This document shows, piece by piece, positions 7,368 to 16,716 of a stretch of DNA of 64,000 nucleotides. Source of the stretch: Niabella sp. (GTDB lineage Bacteria; Bacteroidota; Bacteroidia; Chitinophagales; Chitinophagaceae). The stretch is taken from positions 62,001 through 126,000 of the forward strand of contig JAPUDO010000102.1 of NCBI GenBank assembly GCA_027493055.1. Direction: 5' to 3'. Within the stretch, counting starts at the first letter, position 1; each line of letters starts with the position of its first letter. Position numbers and translations under genes: made by a program. The notes beneath the pieces are model-generated. The model worked only from the letters and a program-made list of their open reading frames with translations, was not told the origin of the DNA and did not search any database.

Positions 7368-8489
7368 ATGTCTTTAATTGATTTTTTATCTGAAGTAAAT
7401 ATTGTAGAAATAACAGGTGATGAAACTTATAAACCTGGTCAGCTTGGAAATACCATTGATATTTATAATGGCTCCTTCCCTGATATTGATAATGCCGATA
7501 TTATTTTAGTAGGTTGCGGAGAACAGCGCGGACGTGGTTACTTAGGCCCTGCAAGTGAAGCTCCCCAGCTGGTAAGAAAGCATTTCTATTCTTTATTTTA
7601 CTGGCATGAAAAAATAAAAATTGCGGATATAGGAAATATAAGGCAGGGCGCTACCTATAATGATACCTTGGCAGCTTTACAAACAGTAATTGAAGAAATT
7701 ACAGCCCTGGGTAAAACAATTATCATTATTGGTGGTTCGCACGATCTTACACTGGCCCAATACAATGCCTGCAAAAATGCAAAACAAATAATAGAGGCCA
7801 CGGGTGTGGATGCCATCATTGACATGGATATGGAATCTCCGTTCAGAAACGATAATTTTTTGATGGAGATGTTTACCAGCGAACCTAATTACGTCAAACA
7901 CTATAACCACCTGGGTTTTCAAAGTTACCTGGTACATCCCGGTATGCTGCAAACATTAGATAAGCTGAAATTTGATTTTTTCAGAGTAGGACATGTAAAG
8001 GCTGATATAGAAGAAACAGAAGCAGCTATACGCAACAGCCACATTTTTTCTTTCGACATCAATGCTATTGCAAATGCCTATGCACCTGTCAATCAGCTTA
8101 CACCTAATGGTTTTAATGGCGAAGAATCTTGTATCCTTATGCAGTATGCAGGCATGAGCAGCAATATGCAATCCATTGGCATTTATGGTTATCATCCGGA
8201 GCAGGACAGGGATGAACTTACAGCCAAACAAATCAGCCATATGCTTTGGTACACTATAGACGGAAGGCACCGCAGGATGAAAGAAGCTTCCTTAGACCAG
8301 TCTGAACATTTTACCGAATACCAGATGGCTTTTGCTGAAATAGAAACCAGTTTTCTTCAGAGTAAAAAAACAGGACGTTGGTGGATGCAGTTGCCTGATA
8401 AAAATTACATTCCCTGCAGTTATAAAGATTACCTGGCAGCAGGCAATAATGAAATTCCCGAGCGATGGTTCAGGGCGCAGCAAAGGTAA
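7368..8489 (+). CDS. formimidoylglutamase/arginase-family protein with altered metal site
   Basis: A 373-residue ureohydrolase-fold protein similar to the proteins annotated as formimidoylglutamase in Bacteroidota. The first metal motif is present as GGSHDLT (canonical GGxH). The second, normally DAHxD, reads DMDMES (~residues 147-152). The third, normally SxDxDxxDP, reads SFDINAIANAY (~225-235). So several Mn ligands of classical arginases are replaced. SPNGFxGEE-like and WYxIDG segments are conserved with the Bacteroidota subgroup as I remember it. No other histidine-degradation gene is nearby. It may be a catalyst with a different metal arrangement or a non-catalytic relative. It starts 34 bases after the band-7 gene. 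Confidence 0.75.
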   Translation: MSLIDFLSEVNIVEITGDETYKPGQLGNTIDIYNGSFPDIDNADIILVGCGEQRGRGYLGPASEAPQLVRKHFYSLFYWHEKIKIADIGNIRQGATYNDTLAALQTVIEEITALGKTIIIIGGSHDLTLAQYNACKNAKQIIEATGVDAIIDMDMESPFRNDNFLMEMFTSEPNYVKHYNHLGFQSYLVHPGMLQTLDKLKFDFFRVGHVKADIEETEAAIRNSHIFSFDINAIANAYAPVNQLTPNGFNGEESCILMQYAGMSSNMQSIGIYGYHPEQDRDELTAKQISHMLWYTIDGRHRRMKEASLDQSEHFTEYQMAFAEIETSFLQSKKTGRWWMQLPDKNYIPCSYKDYLAAGNNEIPERWFRAQQR

Positions 8490-8606
8490 AGGAGTTGACA
8501 GCGTATGAGGCTACTAATCATATCTTGTTTTTCCAACTATTATTAATAAATTTAAATTACCTTAATTTCTTAGTTTTTCATTAACATCATTCTAATCACA
8601 TCAATC

Positions 8607-9656
8607 ATGATTGACACAATTAACGCCGGTATTGCTTCTTATGGAATGAGCGGTAAATTATTTCATGCTCCATTCCTGGAAGCACATCCCCATTACAATC
8701 TTGCTGCTATTGTAGAAAGACATAAAGAAGAATCAAGAGTTAAATATCCCAACTCAAAGTTGTACCGCTCTTTTGAAGAACTGATAGCAGATAAATCCAT
8801 TCAGTTAGTAGTGATAAATACACCAGTACAAACCCACTTTGAATATGCAAAAGCCGCGCTTAATGCAGGAAAAAATATTGTAGTAGAAAAGCCTTTCACC
8901 GTAACTGCCAGCGAAGCACAGGAACTGGACGATATATCTAAAGGAAAAAAACTCTTTTTAAGTGTTTATCAAAACCGCAGGTATGATGGGGATTTCAGAG
9001 CTATTAAAGATGTGATACAGGAAAATATTTTAGGCACCTTAAAAGAAGCAGAACTAAGGTACGACCGTTACCGGACCGGACATAGCGGCAAAGACCATAA
9101 AGAGGGAGATAAACCCGGAGCAGGAAACCTGCATGACCTGGGTGCTCATTTAATAGACCAGGCTATACAATTATTTGGTTTCCCGGAAGCCGTTTTTGCC
9201 GATGTATTTGCTATGCGTGATAACATGGTGGCCAATGATTATTTTGAAGTACTGCTATACTATCCGCACCCTTTTCGCGTGAGAATAAAAGGAACCGTTT
9301 TTGCAAGGGAATCAGGCTATGCTTATACTATCCAAGGTGAAAACGGAACTTTCCTGCAGCAACGTTCCGACCTGCAGGAAGCAAGGTTACAGGCCGATGA
9401 GATACCCTCTCTCGAAACATGGATACCCACCCCCCAGGGATTTGACGGTATTTTACATACTATTATCAATGGTGAACCCGTTCGCAAAGAAACCCGCTCT
9501 GAAATGGGGAATTACATGGATTATTATGAAGAAGTGTACCAGGCATTAGTTAACGGGGCACCCAACCCGGTGCCTGCATCCGATGCTGTGTTAACCATGC
9601 GTATCATTGATGCTGCATTGCAGAGCAGTAAAGAAAGAAGAGTTATTTCGTTGTAA
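8607..9656 (+). CDS. Gfo/Idh/MocA family oxidoreductase
   Basis: A 349-residue NAD(P)-dependent oxidoreductase. The N-terminal Rossmann fold begins INAGIASYGMSGKLFHAPF, and the family EKP motif appears as VVEKPFTVTASEAQ (~residues 93-106), whose Lys is the usual catalytic residue. The C-terminal GFO_IDH_MocA domain follows with HDLGAHLIDQAIQLFG, where the His is a family catalytic candidate. The N-terminal SGKLFHAPFL pattern resembles the YdgJ/YhhX subgroup. The substrate (probably a sugar or polyol) is not deducible. It is monocistronic, with about 120 bases upstream and an AT-rich palindrome right after its stop. Confidence 0.88.
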   Translation: MIDTINAGIASYGMSGKLFHAPFLEAHPHYNLAAIVERHKEESRVKYPNSKLYRSFEELIADKSIQLVVINTPVQTHFEYAKAALNAGKNIVVEKPFTVTASEAQELDDISKGKKLFLSVYQNRRYDGDFRAIKDVIQENILGTLKEAELRYDRYRTGHSGKDHKEGDKPGAGNLHDLGAHLIDQAIQLFGFPEAVFADVFAMRDNMVANDYFEVLLYYPHPFRVRIKGTVFARESGYAYTIQGENGTFLQQRSDLQEARLQADEIPSLETWIPTPQGFDGILHTIINGEPVRKETRSEMGNYMDYYEEVYQALVNGAPNPVPASDAVLTMRIIDAALQSSKERRVISL

Positions 9657-9667
9657 ACAGAAATAAG

Positions 9668-9691
9668 ATAAAAAAGAAATTTCTTTTTTAT
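9668..9691. terminator. 24-bp perfect AT-rich palindrome between convergent genes
   Basis: Bases 9668-9691 are perfectly self-complementary: arms ATAAAAAAGAAA and TTTCTTTTTTAT with no spacer. It lies between the stop of the oxidoreductase (+) and the stop of nadA (-), so a bidirectional terminator is the simplest reading, although the stem lacks GC pairs. Confidence 0.45.
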
Positions 9692-9707
9692 TGGCCTGGG
9701 TGAGGCT

Positions 9708-10718
9708 TTATAACCCGGCCTGCCTGCTAATTTCAAGCATCCTGTCAATTGGTTTTTTAGCTGCCAGGCGTAACTCCTCATCCATAATAATATCAGGCAG
9801 CTCATACTTCATACACAGGTAAATTTTTTCCAGTGTATTACGCTTCATGTGCGGACAGTCATTACACGCACATCCATTATCCGGAGGAGCAGGAATAAAT
9901 TTCTTATGCGGGCTGGATTTCTCCATCTGATGAAGAATACCGGTTTCAGTGGCTACAATAAATTCAGTAGCTTCATTTTCTATAGTGTATTTTAAAAGTC
10001 CTGTAGTGGATCCAACAAAATCTGCCAGTTTTAAAAGAGGCTCTTCACATTCAGGATGTGCAATAAACTTGGCATTAGGATTTTGCTGTTTTAATTTGGT
10101 GATCTTTTCCAGGCTAAAAATTTCATGCACCATACAGGCGCCGTTCCATAACAGCATATCACGTCCTGTAACTTTATTGATATAAGCCCCGAGGTTTTTA
10201 TCCGGTGCAAAAATGATCTTCTGGTCTTCAGGGAAACTATCCACAATGATACGCGCATTACTGCTGGTAACAATTACATCACTTAGCGCCTTAATGCCTG
10301 CACTGCAGTTAATATAGCTCACTACCACATGATCGGGATGTTGCTCTTTAAATTTCTGAAACAATGGTGGCGGACAACTGTCGCTTAAAGAACAACCCGC
10401 CTTAAAGTCTGGAATAACTACCTTTTTGGTTGGATTTAAAATCTTTGCAGTTTCTGCCATAAAATGCACACCGGCAAACACAATCATATCAGCATCTGTT
10501 TTCTCTGCTTCCTGTGCCAGCCCAAGGCTGTCGCCAATGTAATCAGCAATATCCTGTATATCCGCTTCCTGGTAATAGTGCGCCAGGATCACTGCATTCT
10601 TTTCTTTTTTCAGCTTATTAATTTCTTCAAAAAGATCCAGTGTAGGATTCACATCAATATCCAAAAATCCTTTCGCCTCTACTTCCTGCTTTGCATTTTC
10701 CAAAACTGCTGTGTCCAT
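9708..10718 (-). CDS. nadA: quinolinate synthase A
   Basis: A 336-residue NadA, the [4Fe-4S] enzyme that condenses iminoaspartate with dihydroxyacetone phosphate to quinolinate, the first committed intermediate of de novo NAD synthesis. Seen: [17 protein letters not shown] near residue 43, CSLSDSCPP (~residue 110), the [10 protein letters not shown] segment, and [14 protein letters not shown] near the C-terminus, which together supply the cluster cysteines. Length is normal. nadB and nadC are not adjacent; nadD lies 7 kb upstream in the window. The gene is divergent from the DPP gene across the unusual 0.6 kb region at 10.8-11.2 kb. Confidence 0.96.
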   Translation of the reverse strand: MDTAVLENAKQEVEAKGFLDIDVNPTLDLFEEINKLKKEKNAVILAHYYQEADIQDIADYIGDSLGLAQEAEKTDADMIVFAGVHFMAETAKILNPTKKVVIPDFKAGCSLSDSCPPPLFQKFKEQHPDHVVVSYINCSAGIKALSDVIVTSSNARIIVDSFPEDQKIIFAPDKNLGAYINKVTGRDMLLWNGACMVHEIFSLEKITKLKQQNPNAKFIAHPECEEPLLKLADFVGSTTGLLKYTIENEATEFIVATETGILHQMEKSSPHKKFIPAPPDNGCACNDCPHMKRNTLEKIYLCMKYELPDIIMDEELRLAAKKPIDRMLEISRQAGL

Positions 10719-10800
10719 AATTGTAATTTTTTAAAATCCACTGCAATGATACAATGCCGCAACAAATTTTCTGAAACAATTTTTTGTGCTGCTATTTTTC

Positions 10801-11179
10801 TTCTTAATAATAATTATATAATATATTTTTAAAAAAAACCTATTATTATTAGTAGTGTGAATTAGTGGATAACTTATTATTCACAGTTATTACAAAATTA
10901 GCTTTTAATTGTTTTCCACATAAATAAAGCGTTAATTAACATAGCATATTCAATACAGTGCTTTATTAGGCGTGTTAATTCACAAAAATGTGAATTGTCT
11001 CTTCTTAATAAAAAATGCTTTATTTAAAATTTACATTCTGTTAATAGAGCCGGCATAAATTTATAGAAATGCACTTTTTTAAGAAGCGTTCCTGTTTCTT
11101 CCTATTTTATATCCTAATAACGCTATTTCATATAAACGTTTCACGCGGGGATATCCACATTTTTAAAGACCTATTCACA
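10801..11179. other. candidate oriC / DnaA-box cluster in the nadA-DPP gap
   Basis: This gap (10719-11322) is gene-free. An extremely AT-rich tract (10801-10850) is followed by TATTATTATTAGTAGTG (10841-10857). On the minus strand that reads as consecutive triplets ACT-ACT-AAT-AAT-AAT, like a DnaA-trio element. DnaA-box-like 9-mers follow: TTATCCACT (10864-10872, minus), TTATTCACA (10877-10885, perfect TTATNCACA), TTTTCCACA (10912-10920), TAATTCACA (10976-10984, within a perfect 8-bp inverted repeat 10977-10996), ATATCCACA (11151-11159) and CTATTCACA (11171-11179). The order box, trio, AT-rich tract on one strand is that of the Bacillus unwinding element. dnaA is not in the window. This is a candidate only; strand skew was not computed. 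Confidence 0.45.
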
Positions 11180-11322
11180 TATCTTTGGGGAGAAATAGTT
11201 GATTAAGCCGGAGGTATAACGTAAAATTAATTTGGCACTATCTTAATATGCTGCCGCTGAAGCATTTTTCAAATATCAGCTATAATTATTTAATCCTGTA
11301 ATCCCTGTAATCAAAAAAGATC

Positions 11323-13479
11323 ATGATCAATATGAAAAAATTAGTGCTTGCTTTTTCCTGTTTATTATTTACACTTCTTTCCCGGGCCGATGAAGGCATG
11401 TGGCTCCCGCAATTACTGGAAGTGCTGAATGAAAAGCGTATGAAAGAACTGGGTATGAAAATGAGTGCCAGCGATATATATGATGTTAATAAAAGCAGTC
11501 TTAAAGATGCTATTGTTAGTTTTGGCGGATTTTGTACCGGGGAGGTTATTTCAGACAAAGGCCTGGTGCTGACTAATCATCATTGTGGTTTTGATGCTAT
11601 ACAAAACCATTCCACGCTTGATAAAAATTTTATCCGGGATGGTTTCTGGGCAAAGTCCAATGCTGAAGAATTACCTAATGCAGGTTTATTTGTAACTTTT
11701 ATTATAAGAATTGATGATGTAACCAGCCAGGTTTTAAAAGGCGTTAATAATTCTCTTCCCGAAAACCTGCGTCAGTCGCTGATAGACAAAAATGCAAGAG
11801 AGCAGTTGGGCATTGTTAATAAGGAAGATTACCAGGAAGCTTTTATTCGGCCCTTTTTTGAAGGTAATAAGTATTATCTTTTTGTAACAGAAAAATATGA
11901 TGATGTACGGCTTGTTGGTGCCCCGCCATCAGCTATTGGTAATTTCGGAAAAGATACTGACAACTGGATGTGGCCCAGGCATACCGGGGATTTCAGTATA
12001 TTCAGAATATATGCCGGGAAAGATAATAAGCCCGCACCCTATTCACCAAACAATGTACCTTACAAACCTAAAAAAGCTTTATCTATTTCAATGAGTGGAA
12101 TGGAAGAAGGCGACTTTACAATGATATTTGGCTTTCCCGGAAGAACTACAGAATATTTACCCAGCGAAGCCGTAAACCAGATAATGACAGTAAATGATCC
12201 TGCTAAAATTTTAGTAAGAGATAAAGCGCTGGCTGTAATAGATAAATATATGCGTGCAGATGAAGCCATTAAAATTCAGTATGCTTCAAAGTATGCGGGA
12301 ATTGCTAATGCCTGGAAAAAATGGCAGGGCGAAGTATCAGGGCTTACCAATACCAATGCAGTGGCCAAAAAACAGCGCTATGAAGCTGCGTACAGGGAAA
12401 TATTAAATAATAACCCCGCTTTAAAAGCCAGTTATGGCCAGGTGTTAGACCAGCTGAATGCAGCTTATAAAGAGATACAACCTTTTGCACTGGCGCGCGA
12501 TTATTACCTGGAAACCAGCAGTAAAATAGAACTTTTCACTATTATTAATCGTATAAGAGCTTTAAATACAAAGAAAGATAAATTTGATTATTCCAGTTCC
12601 CTGGCTGCTGAAATAGACTGGATGGGAAATTTTTTGAGGGAGATGAATATAAAAGTGGACAAAGAAGTATTTGCCGCTATGATGGAGTTGTATATTGAAA
12701 AGCAGGACCCCATCTATGTTTCGGGCTTTGCAAAGAAAGAACTTGAAAAATTTAAAGACTATAAAACCTGGGCTGAACATATATACAGCAAAAGTATTTT
12801 TGCTGATAAAGAAAAAGTAAGGGACTTATTAAATAATGATCCTTCTCAATTATTCAATGCACTGGCTGATGATGAAGGAAGCAACCTGCTTATTGCTATT
12901 GCAGACTTGTATGATAAAGATATAGTTATAAAGCTGAATAAGATACAATCACAGATAAACCAGCTGCAAAGAATATATATGCAGGCACAAATGGAAGTAT
13001 TTGCTGATAAAACTTTTTATCCCGATGCCAACAGTAGCCTGCGCGTAGCTTTTGGAAATGTAAGTGGCTACAACTCTCCTGCCGGGAAAAAATATGAATA
13101 CTATACTTACTTAGACGGTGTGATGGAAAAATATAAACCCGGCGATTATGAATTTGATGTACCCGAAAAATTGCGCCAGCTATATAAAAAGAAGGATTAC
13201 GGGAAATATGGAAGCAAAGGAAAAATGCCTGTATGCTTTATAGCTTCCAATCATACTACCGGTGGTAACAGCGGCAGCCCGGCTTTGGATGCTTACGGAA
13301 ACCTGGTAGGTTTAAATTTTGACCGGGTATGGGAAGGAACTATGAGTGATGTGAATTATGATCCTTCTATTTGCAGAAACATAATGGTAGATATAAGATA
13401 TGTTTTGTTTATAGTAGACAAGTATGCCGGAGCAGGGCACCTGGTAAAAGAAATGAAGCTGGTATATCCTAAAAAATAA
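11323..13479 (+). CDS. S46-family dipeptidyl-peptidase, DPP11-like (Asp/Glu-specific)
   Basis: A 718-residue exported serine exopeptidase that removes dipeptides from oligopeptides in the periplasm. A signal peptide ends near LLSRA and the mature N-terminus ADEGMWLPQ is typical of S46 enzymes. The catalytic residues are visible: His87 in TNHHCGFDAIQ, Asp223 in RHTGDFS and Ser650 in GGNSGSPALD. Arg668 in NFDRVWEG lies 18 residues after the catalytic Ser, the same spacing as Ser655/Arg673 of P. gingivalis DPP11, where this Arg sets Asp/Glu specificity; DPP7 has Gly there. The ATG at 11332 is an equally good start. Length is normal and the gene appears monocistronic. Confidence 0.9.
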   Translation: MINMKKLVLAFSCLLFTLLSRADEGMWLPQLLEVLNEKRMKELGMKMSASDIYDVNKSSLKDAIVSFGGFCTGEVISDKGLVLTNHHCGFDAIQNHSTLDKNFIRDGFWAKSNAEELPNAGLFVTFIIRIDDVTSQVLKGVNNSLPENLRQSLIDKNAREQLGIVNKEDYQEAFIRPFFEGNKYYLFVTEKYDDVRLVGAPPSAIGNFGKDTDNWMWPRHTGDFSIFRIYAGKDNKPAPYSPNNVPYKPKKALSISMSGMEEGDFTMIFGFPGRTTEYLPSEAVNQIMTVNDPAKILVRDKALAVIDKYMRADEAIKIQYASKYAGIANAWKKWQGEVSGLTNTNAVAKKQRYEAAYREILNNNPALKASYGQVLDQLNAAYKEIQPFALARDYYLETSSKIELFTIINRIRALNTKKDKFDYSSSLAAEIDWMGNFLREMNIKVDKEVFAAMMELYIEKQDPIYVSGFAKKELEKFKDYKTWAEHIYSKSIFADKEKVRDLLNNDPSQLFNALADDEGSNLLIAIADLYDKDIVIKLNKIQSQINQLQRIYMQAQMEVFADKTFYPDANSSLRVAFGNVSGYNSPAGKKYEYYTYLDGVMEKYKPGDYEFDVPEKLRQLYKKKDYGKYGSKGKMPVCFIASNHTTGGNSGSPALDAYGNLVGLNFDRVWEGTMSDVNYDPSICRNIMVDIRYVLFIVDKYAGAGHLVKEMKLVYPKK

Positions 13480-13522
13480 TAGAAACAAATTTTATTAACT
13501 TAGTAGTATAAAATAAATAACT

Positions 13523-13834
13523 ATGGTAAACAACAAGCACATAGCCACTTTTATCTTAGGAGCATTGGCCGGACTGGCTGCCGGCAAGTACGCAAGTATG
13601 AGCGATGAAGAAAAGGAAAAAATGATGGCCAGTCTTAAAGAAAAGGCCAACAATTTAAAAGAGGAAGCCGTAAAAACAGCAGGGCAGGCTAAAGATTATT
13701 TTTCTGAATTGACAGCAAAAGGTACCGATGCTATAAAAGAACATTTTCCCGGCGCCGAAAAATGGATGGATGACCTGTTTGGTAAAAAAGAGACAACAAC
13801 AACATCTGAAAATACAGAAGAACCTAAAAGTTAA
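13523..13834 (+). CDS. YtxH-like small membrane-anchored protein
   Basis: A 103-residue protein with one Gly/Ala-rich N-terminal membrane segment (FILGALAGLAAGKYA, residues ~10-24) followed by a charged helical region rich in Lys, Glu and Ala (SDEEKEKMMASLKEKANNLKE) and a Thr/Glu tail. This is the layout of YtxH/DUF883-like envelope proteins, often linked to stress responses in other bacteria. There is no catalytic motif. It follows the DPP gene by 43 bases and could be co-transcribed with it. Confidence 0.7.
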   Translation: MVNNKHIATFILGALAGLAAGKYASMSDEEKEKMMASLKEKANNLKEEAVKTAGQAKDYFSELTAKGTDAIKEHFPGAEKWMDDLFGKKETTTTSENTEEPKS

Positions 13835-13854
13835 AGATTAAGTAAATAACTCTT

Positions 13855-14568
13855 TTACAACAGGTGGTTAGGATTTGGTATAAGCTTTAAGATCTTATGC
13901 AGGTTATCCTGGTAATGTTTTTTGTCCAGCTTATAATAATAGGCCCCTTTTTTAGAATTGCTTTTGTCCTTTTCTTTTTGCTTGATCAGCAGTTTGGTAG
14001 AAAGCATTTTACGGCTGAAATTTCCTTTATCAAAGCTGGTATTAAAAACGTCTTCAAAAAGGCTCTGTAATAAAGGAAGTGTAAACTTTTCAGGTAACAG
14101 CTCAAATAAAATAGTATGGGAAGCGGCTTTATACTGCAGTTTTTTCTGTGCCTGCAATACCATTTCGTTATGATCAAAAATTAAGTTGGGAAAGTCTTTT
14201 ATAGGAAACCATTCTGCTTCAAAATCTGTATTGATAGATTCTTTATACTCATTAATATCAATCAGGGCAAAATAAGCAATAGAAATAGTACGCTGTACCG
14301 GGTCCCTGTCAGGCGATGAAAAAGTGTAGAACTGTTCCAGGTAAATACCTTCCAGCCCCGTAAGTTTTTTGAGAATCCTGTTAGCAGCAGTATCTGCACT
14401 TTCATCCTCGTTTACAAAGCCGCCCATCAAACTCCATTTACCTTTTTCAGGTTCCAGGCCCCTTTTTACCAGTAAAATTTTTAAACGGGTGCCGTCAAAA
14501 CCAAAAACGATGCAATCTACAGCTACGGTAAACTTTGTTATGCGTTGATATCTTTTTTCTTTGGTCAC
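13855..14568 (-). CDS. NrtR/AraR-type Nudix transcriptional regulator
   Basis: A 237-residue regulator with an N-terminal Nudix domain and a C-terminal winged-helix. The Nudix box region GGFVNEDESADTAANRIL (~residues 48-65) keeps the glycines, but the catalytic REUxEExGU core reads NRILKKLTGL, so the hydrolase glutamates are missing, as expected for a ligand sensor. The C-terminal NSKKGAYYYKLDKKHY segment fits the DNA-binding domain. In Bacteroides, a regulator of this family (AraR) controls arabinose genes. Here the divergent neighbour is a GH51 arabinofuranosidase, so a local arabinose regulon is a good inference. The 149-base gap carries candidate operators. Confidence 0.82.
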   Translation of the reverse strand: MTKEKRYQRITKFTVAVDCIVFGFDGTRLKILLVKRGLEPEKGKWSLMGGFVNEDESADTAANRILKKLTGLEGIYLEQFYTFSSPDRDPVQRTISIAYFALIDINEYKESINTDFEAEWFPIKDFPNLIFDHNEMVLQAQKKLQYKAASHTILFELLPEKFTLPLLQSLFEDVFNTSFDKGNFSRKMLSTKLLIKQKEKDKSNSKKGAYYYKLDKKHYQDNLHKILKLIPNPNHLL

Positions 14569-14604
14569 AATATAACGAGAGGTTGAAGAGATAAAGAATA
14601 TGCA

Positions 14605-14675
14605 AAATAAAGAATTTATTTGTCAAAAAAACAATTAAATTTAAACTCTGAAAAGCGATTGTCTATAAATTTAAA
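14605..14675. promoter_or_regulatory. candidate operators between araR-like and GH51 genes
   Basis: The divergent gap contains an inverted repeat AAATAAA-GAA-TTTATTT (14605-14621) and two identical copies of the self-complementary 10-mer TAAATTTAAA (14636-14645 and 14666-14675), spaced exactly 30 bases apart, about three helical turns. These are plausible sites for the adjacent Nudix regulator. The AT-rich composition makes chance similarity possible. Confidence 0.35.
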
Positions 14676-14717
14676 GTTAGCACATTTTTACTATCCTGTT
14701 TTTAAAGCAAGATCAGC

Positions 14718-16691
14718 ATGTTAAAAAAGAAATTTTTATTATTATTTACTGTTTTGGCTGGCAGTTCATTATTTGCACAAACAAAGAATTTTGTAGTATC
14801 CGTTAATAAGCCGGTGGCACCCATACCATCTACCATGTGGGGTGTATTTTTTGAAGATATCAACTTCGGTGCGGACGGAGGTATTTATGCAGAATTAGTA
14901 AAAAACCGGTCGTTTGAATTTTTCAGACCACTGATGGGTTGGAAAGTTGATCAAAAACCAGTAGAAGAAGGATGCATTTTAATTCAAAACAGGGCTGTAA
15001 AAAATACAAATAATCCACGTTTTGCCAGGGTAACAGTTAGTAATCGTGCAAAAGGAAGCCTGTCTTTAACCAATGAAGGTTTTAGGGGAATGGGTATTAA
15101 AGAGGGATTAAGATATGATTTTTCTATGCTTTATAAAATGATTTCTGGTAATGTGAAGATGTATGTTGAATTGCTGAATGCCCGGAAAGAGGTGATTGGA
15201 AGCGCTGAAATTTTACCGGAAGCAGCTAATAAAGAGTGGAAAAAACTGGCGGTAAGCTTTAATGCTTCTCAAACGGAAGAAAAAGGATCTATGCGCATTT
15301 TGTTTGAAGGTAATGGTGTTATAGACCTGGATATGCTCTCTCTTTTTCCCGGTGATACCTGGAAGAATCGTCCTGGTGGCATGAGAACCGATATGGTACA
15401 GATGCTTTCGGACATGAAGCCCGGCTTTATTCGTTTTCCCGGTGGTTGTATTGTTGAAGGGTTTGATCTTTCCCAGCGGTACCAGTGGAAAAAAACAGTA
15501 GGGCCGGTAGAAGAAAGGCAATTGCTTATCAATCGCTGGAATTTTGAATTTCAGCATCGTCCTGCGCCAGATTATTTCCAGACTTTTGGCCTGGGCTTTT
15601 TTGAATATTTCCAGCTGTGCTCAGATATTGGGGCAGAACCTTTACCTATTTTAAACTGCGGGATGGCCTGCCAGTTTAATTCAGGAGAAGTAGTTCCTTT
15701 GGACCAGCTGCAGCCTTATATTGACGATGCCCTTGATCTTATTGAATTTGCCAATGGGGATGTTACTACCCAATGGGGAAAATTGCGTGCAGAAATGGGC
15801 CACCCGCAACCATTTAATTTAAAAATGCTGGGTGTGGGCAATGAAAACTGGGGTCCCCAGTACCTGGAGCGTTTCAAAGCGTTTCAAAAACAGCTTCACG
15901 CAAAATACCCCAATATTAAGCTGGTGGCAAGCTTAGGCACTGATCCTGACGGTGACCGTTTTAGCCTGCTGAATACTGAATTAAGAAAGCTGAACGTGGA
16001 TTTTGTAGATGAGCATTATTATCGTCCTCCGCAATTCTTTTTTAGCGGCATAAACAGGTATGATAATTATCCCAGGAACGGTTCTAAAGTATTTGCCGGT
16101 GAATATGCCTCTCATACTGCCGGAACAACGGGACCTGTAAAAAACAGCTGGCTGGCGGCTCTTTCAGAAGCCGCATTTTTAACCGGGTTAGAAAGAAATG
16201 CTGAGGTAGTACAAATGGCTTCTTATGCCCCGCTGTTTGCTCATTATGATGGATGGCAGTGGGCTCCTGATCTCATTTGGGTAAATAATCTGAATGTGAT
16301 AGGCTCCCCCAGCTATTATGTACAGAAATTGTATTCAACCAATAAGGGAACCTCTGTAATACCCATTCAGCTGGATAATAAAATTATAGCAGGCCAGGAT
16401 AGCCTTTATGCTACTGCTGCTATTGATGCACCATCCAAAGAAATCATTATAAAAATTGTAAATGCATTGCCAAGGCAGCAAAGCGTTACATTAAACTTTG
16501 AGGGAATTAAAAAACTTGCAGGTACAGCAAAATACACTATTTTGCAGAGTGATGATTTGAACAGGGTAAATACTATTGCAAATCCCGGTGCAATTTCGCC
16601 AAAGGATACGGATATCAGAATTACCGGAAAAAAACCGGCAATACCCCTGCAGGCTTATTCTTTTAATGTTATACGGCTTAAATATTTTTAG
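14718..16691 (+). CDS. GH51 alpha-L-arabinofuranosidase, secreted
   Basis: A 657-residue glycoside hydrolase with a signal peptide ending SLFAQ. GH51 enzymes release terminal alpha-L-arabinofuranose from arabinan, arabinoxylan or arabinogalactan with retention. The N-terminal part (~25-215) holds MWGVFFEDINFGADGGIY and a carbohydrate-binding-like beta domain; the (beta/alpha)8 barrel has GVGNENWGPQY (acid/base Glu ~residue 375) and VFAGEYASHTAG (nucleophile Glu ~460); a C-terminal beta-sandwich follows. Length fits the longer Bacteroidota GH51 forms. It is divergent from the AraR-like regulator and ends at a strong terminator shared with rho. It is not next to the 22-39 kb utilization locus. 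Confidence 0.93.
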   Translation: MLKKKFLLLFTVLAGSSLFAQTKNFVVSVNKPVAPIPSTMWGVFFEDINFGADGGIYAELVKNRSFEFFRPLMGWKVDQKPVEEGCILIQNRAVKNTNNPRFARVTVSNRAKGSLSLTNEGFRGMGIKEGLRYDFSMLYKMISGNVKMYVELLNARKEVIGSAEILPEAANKEWKKLAVSFNASQTEEKGSMRILFEGNGVIDLDMLSLFPGDTWKNRPGGMRTDMVQMLSDMKPGFIRFPGGCIVEGFDLSQRYQWKKTVGPVEERQLLINRWNFEFQHRPAPDYFQTFGLGFFEYFQLCSDIGAEPLPILNCGMACQFNSGEVVPLDQLQPYIDDALDLIEFANGDVTTQWGKLRAEMGHPQPFNLKMLGVGNENWGPQYLERFKAFQKQLHAKYPNIKLVASLGTDPDGDRFSLLNTELRKLNVDFVDEHYYRPPQFFFSGINRYDNYPRNGSKVFAGEYASHTAGTTGPVKNSWLAALSEAAFLTGLERNAEVVQMASYAPLFAHYDGWQWAPDLIWVNNLNVIGSPSYYVQKLYSTNKGTSVIPIQLDNKIIAGQDSLYATAAIDAPSKEIIIKIVNALPRQQSVTLNFEGIKKLAGTAKYTILQSDDLNRVNTIANPGAISPKDTDIRITGKKPAIPLQAYSFNVIRLKYF

Positions 16692-16716
16692 GAAAATCAA
16701 GGCCATTTAAACCTGA

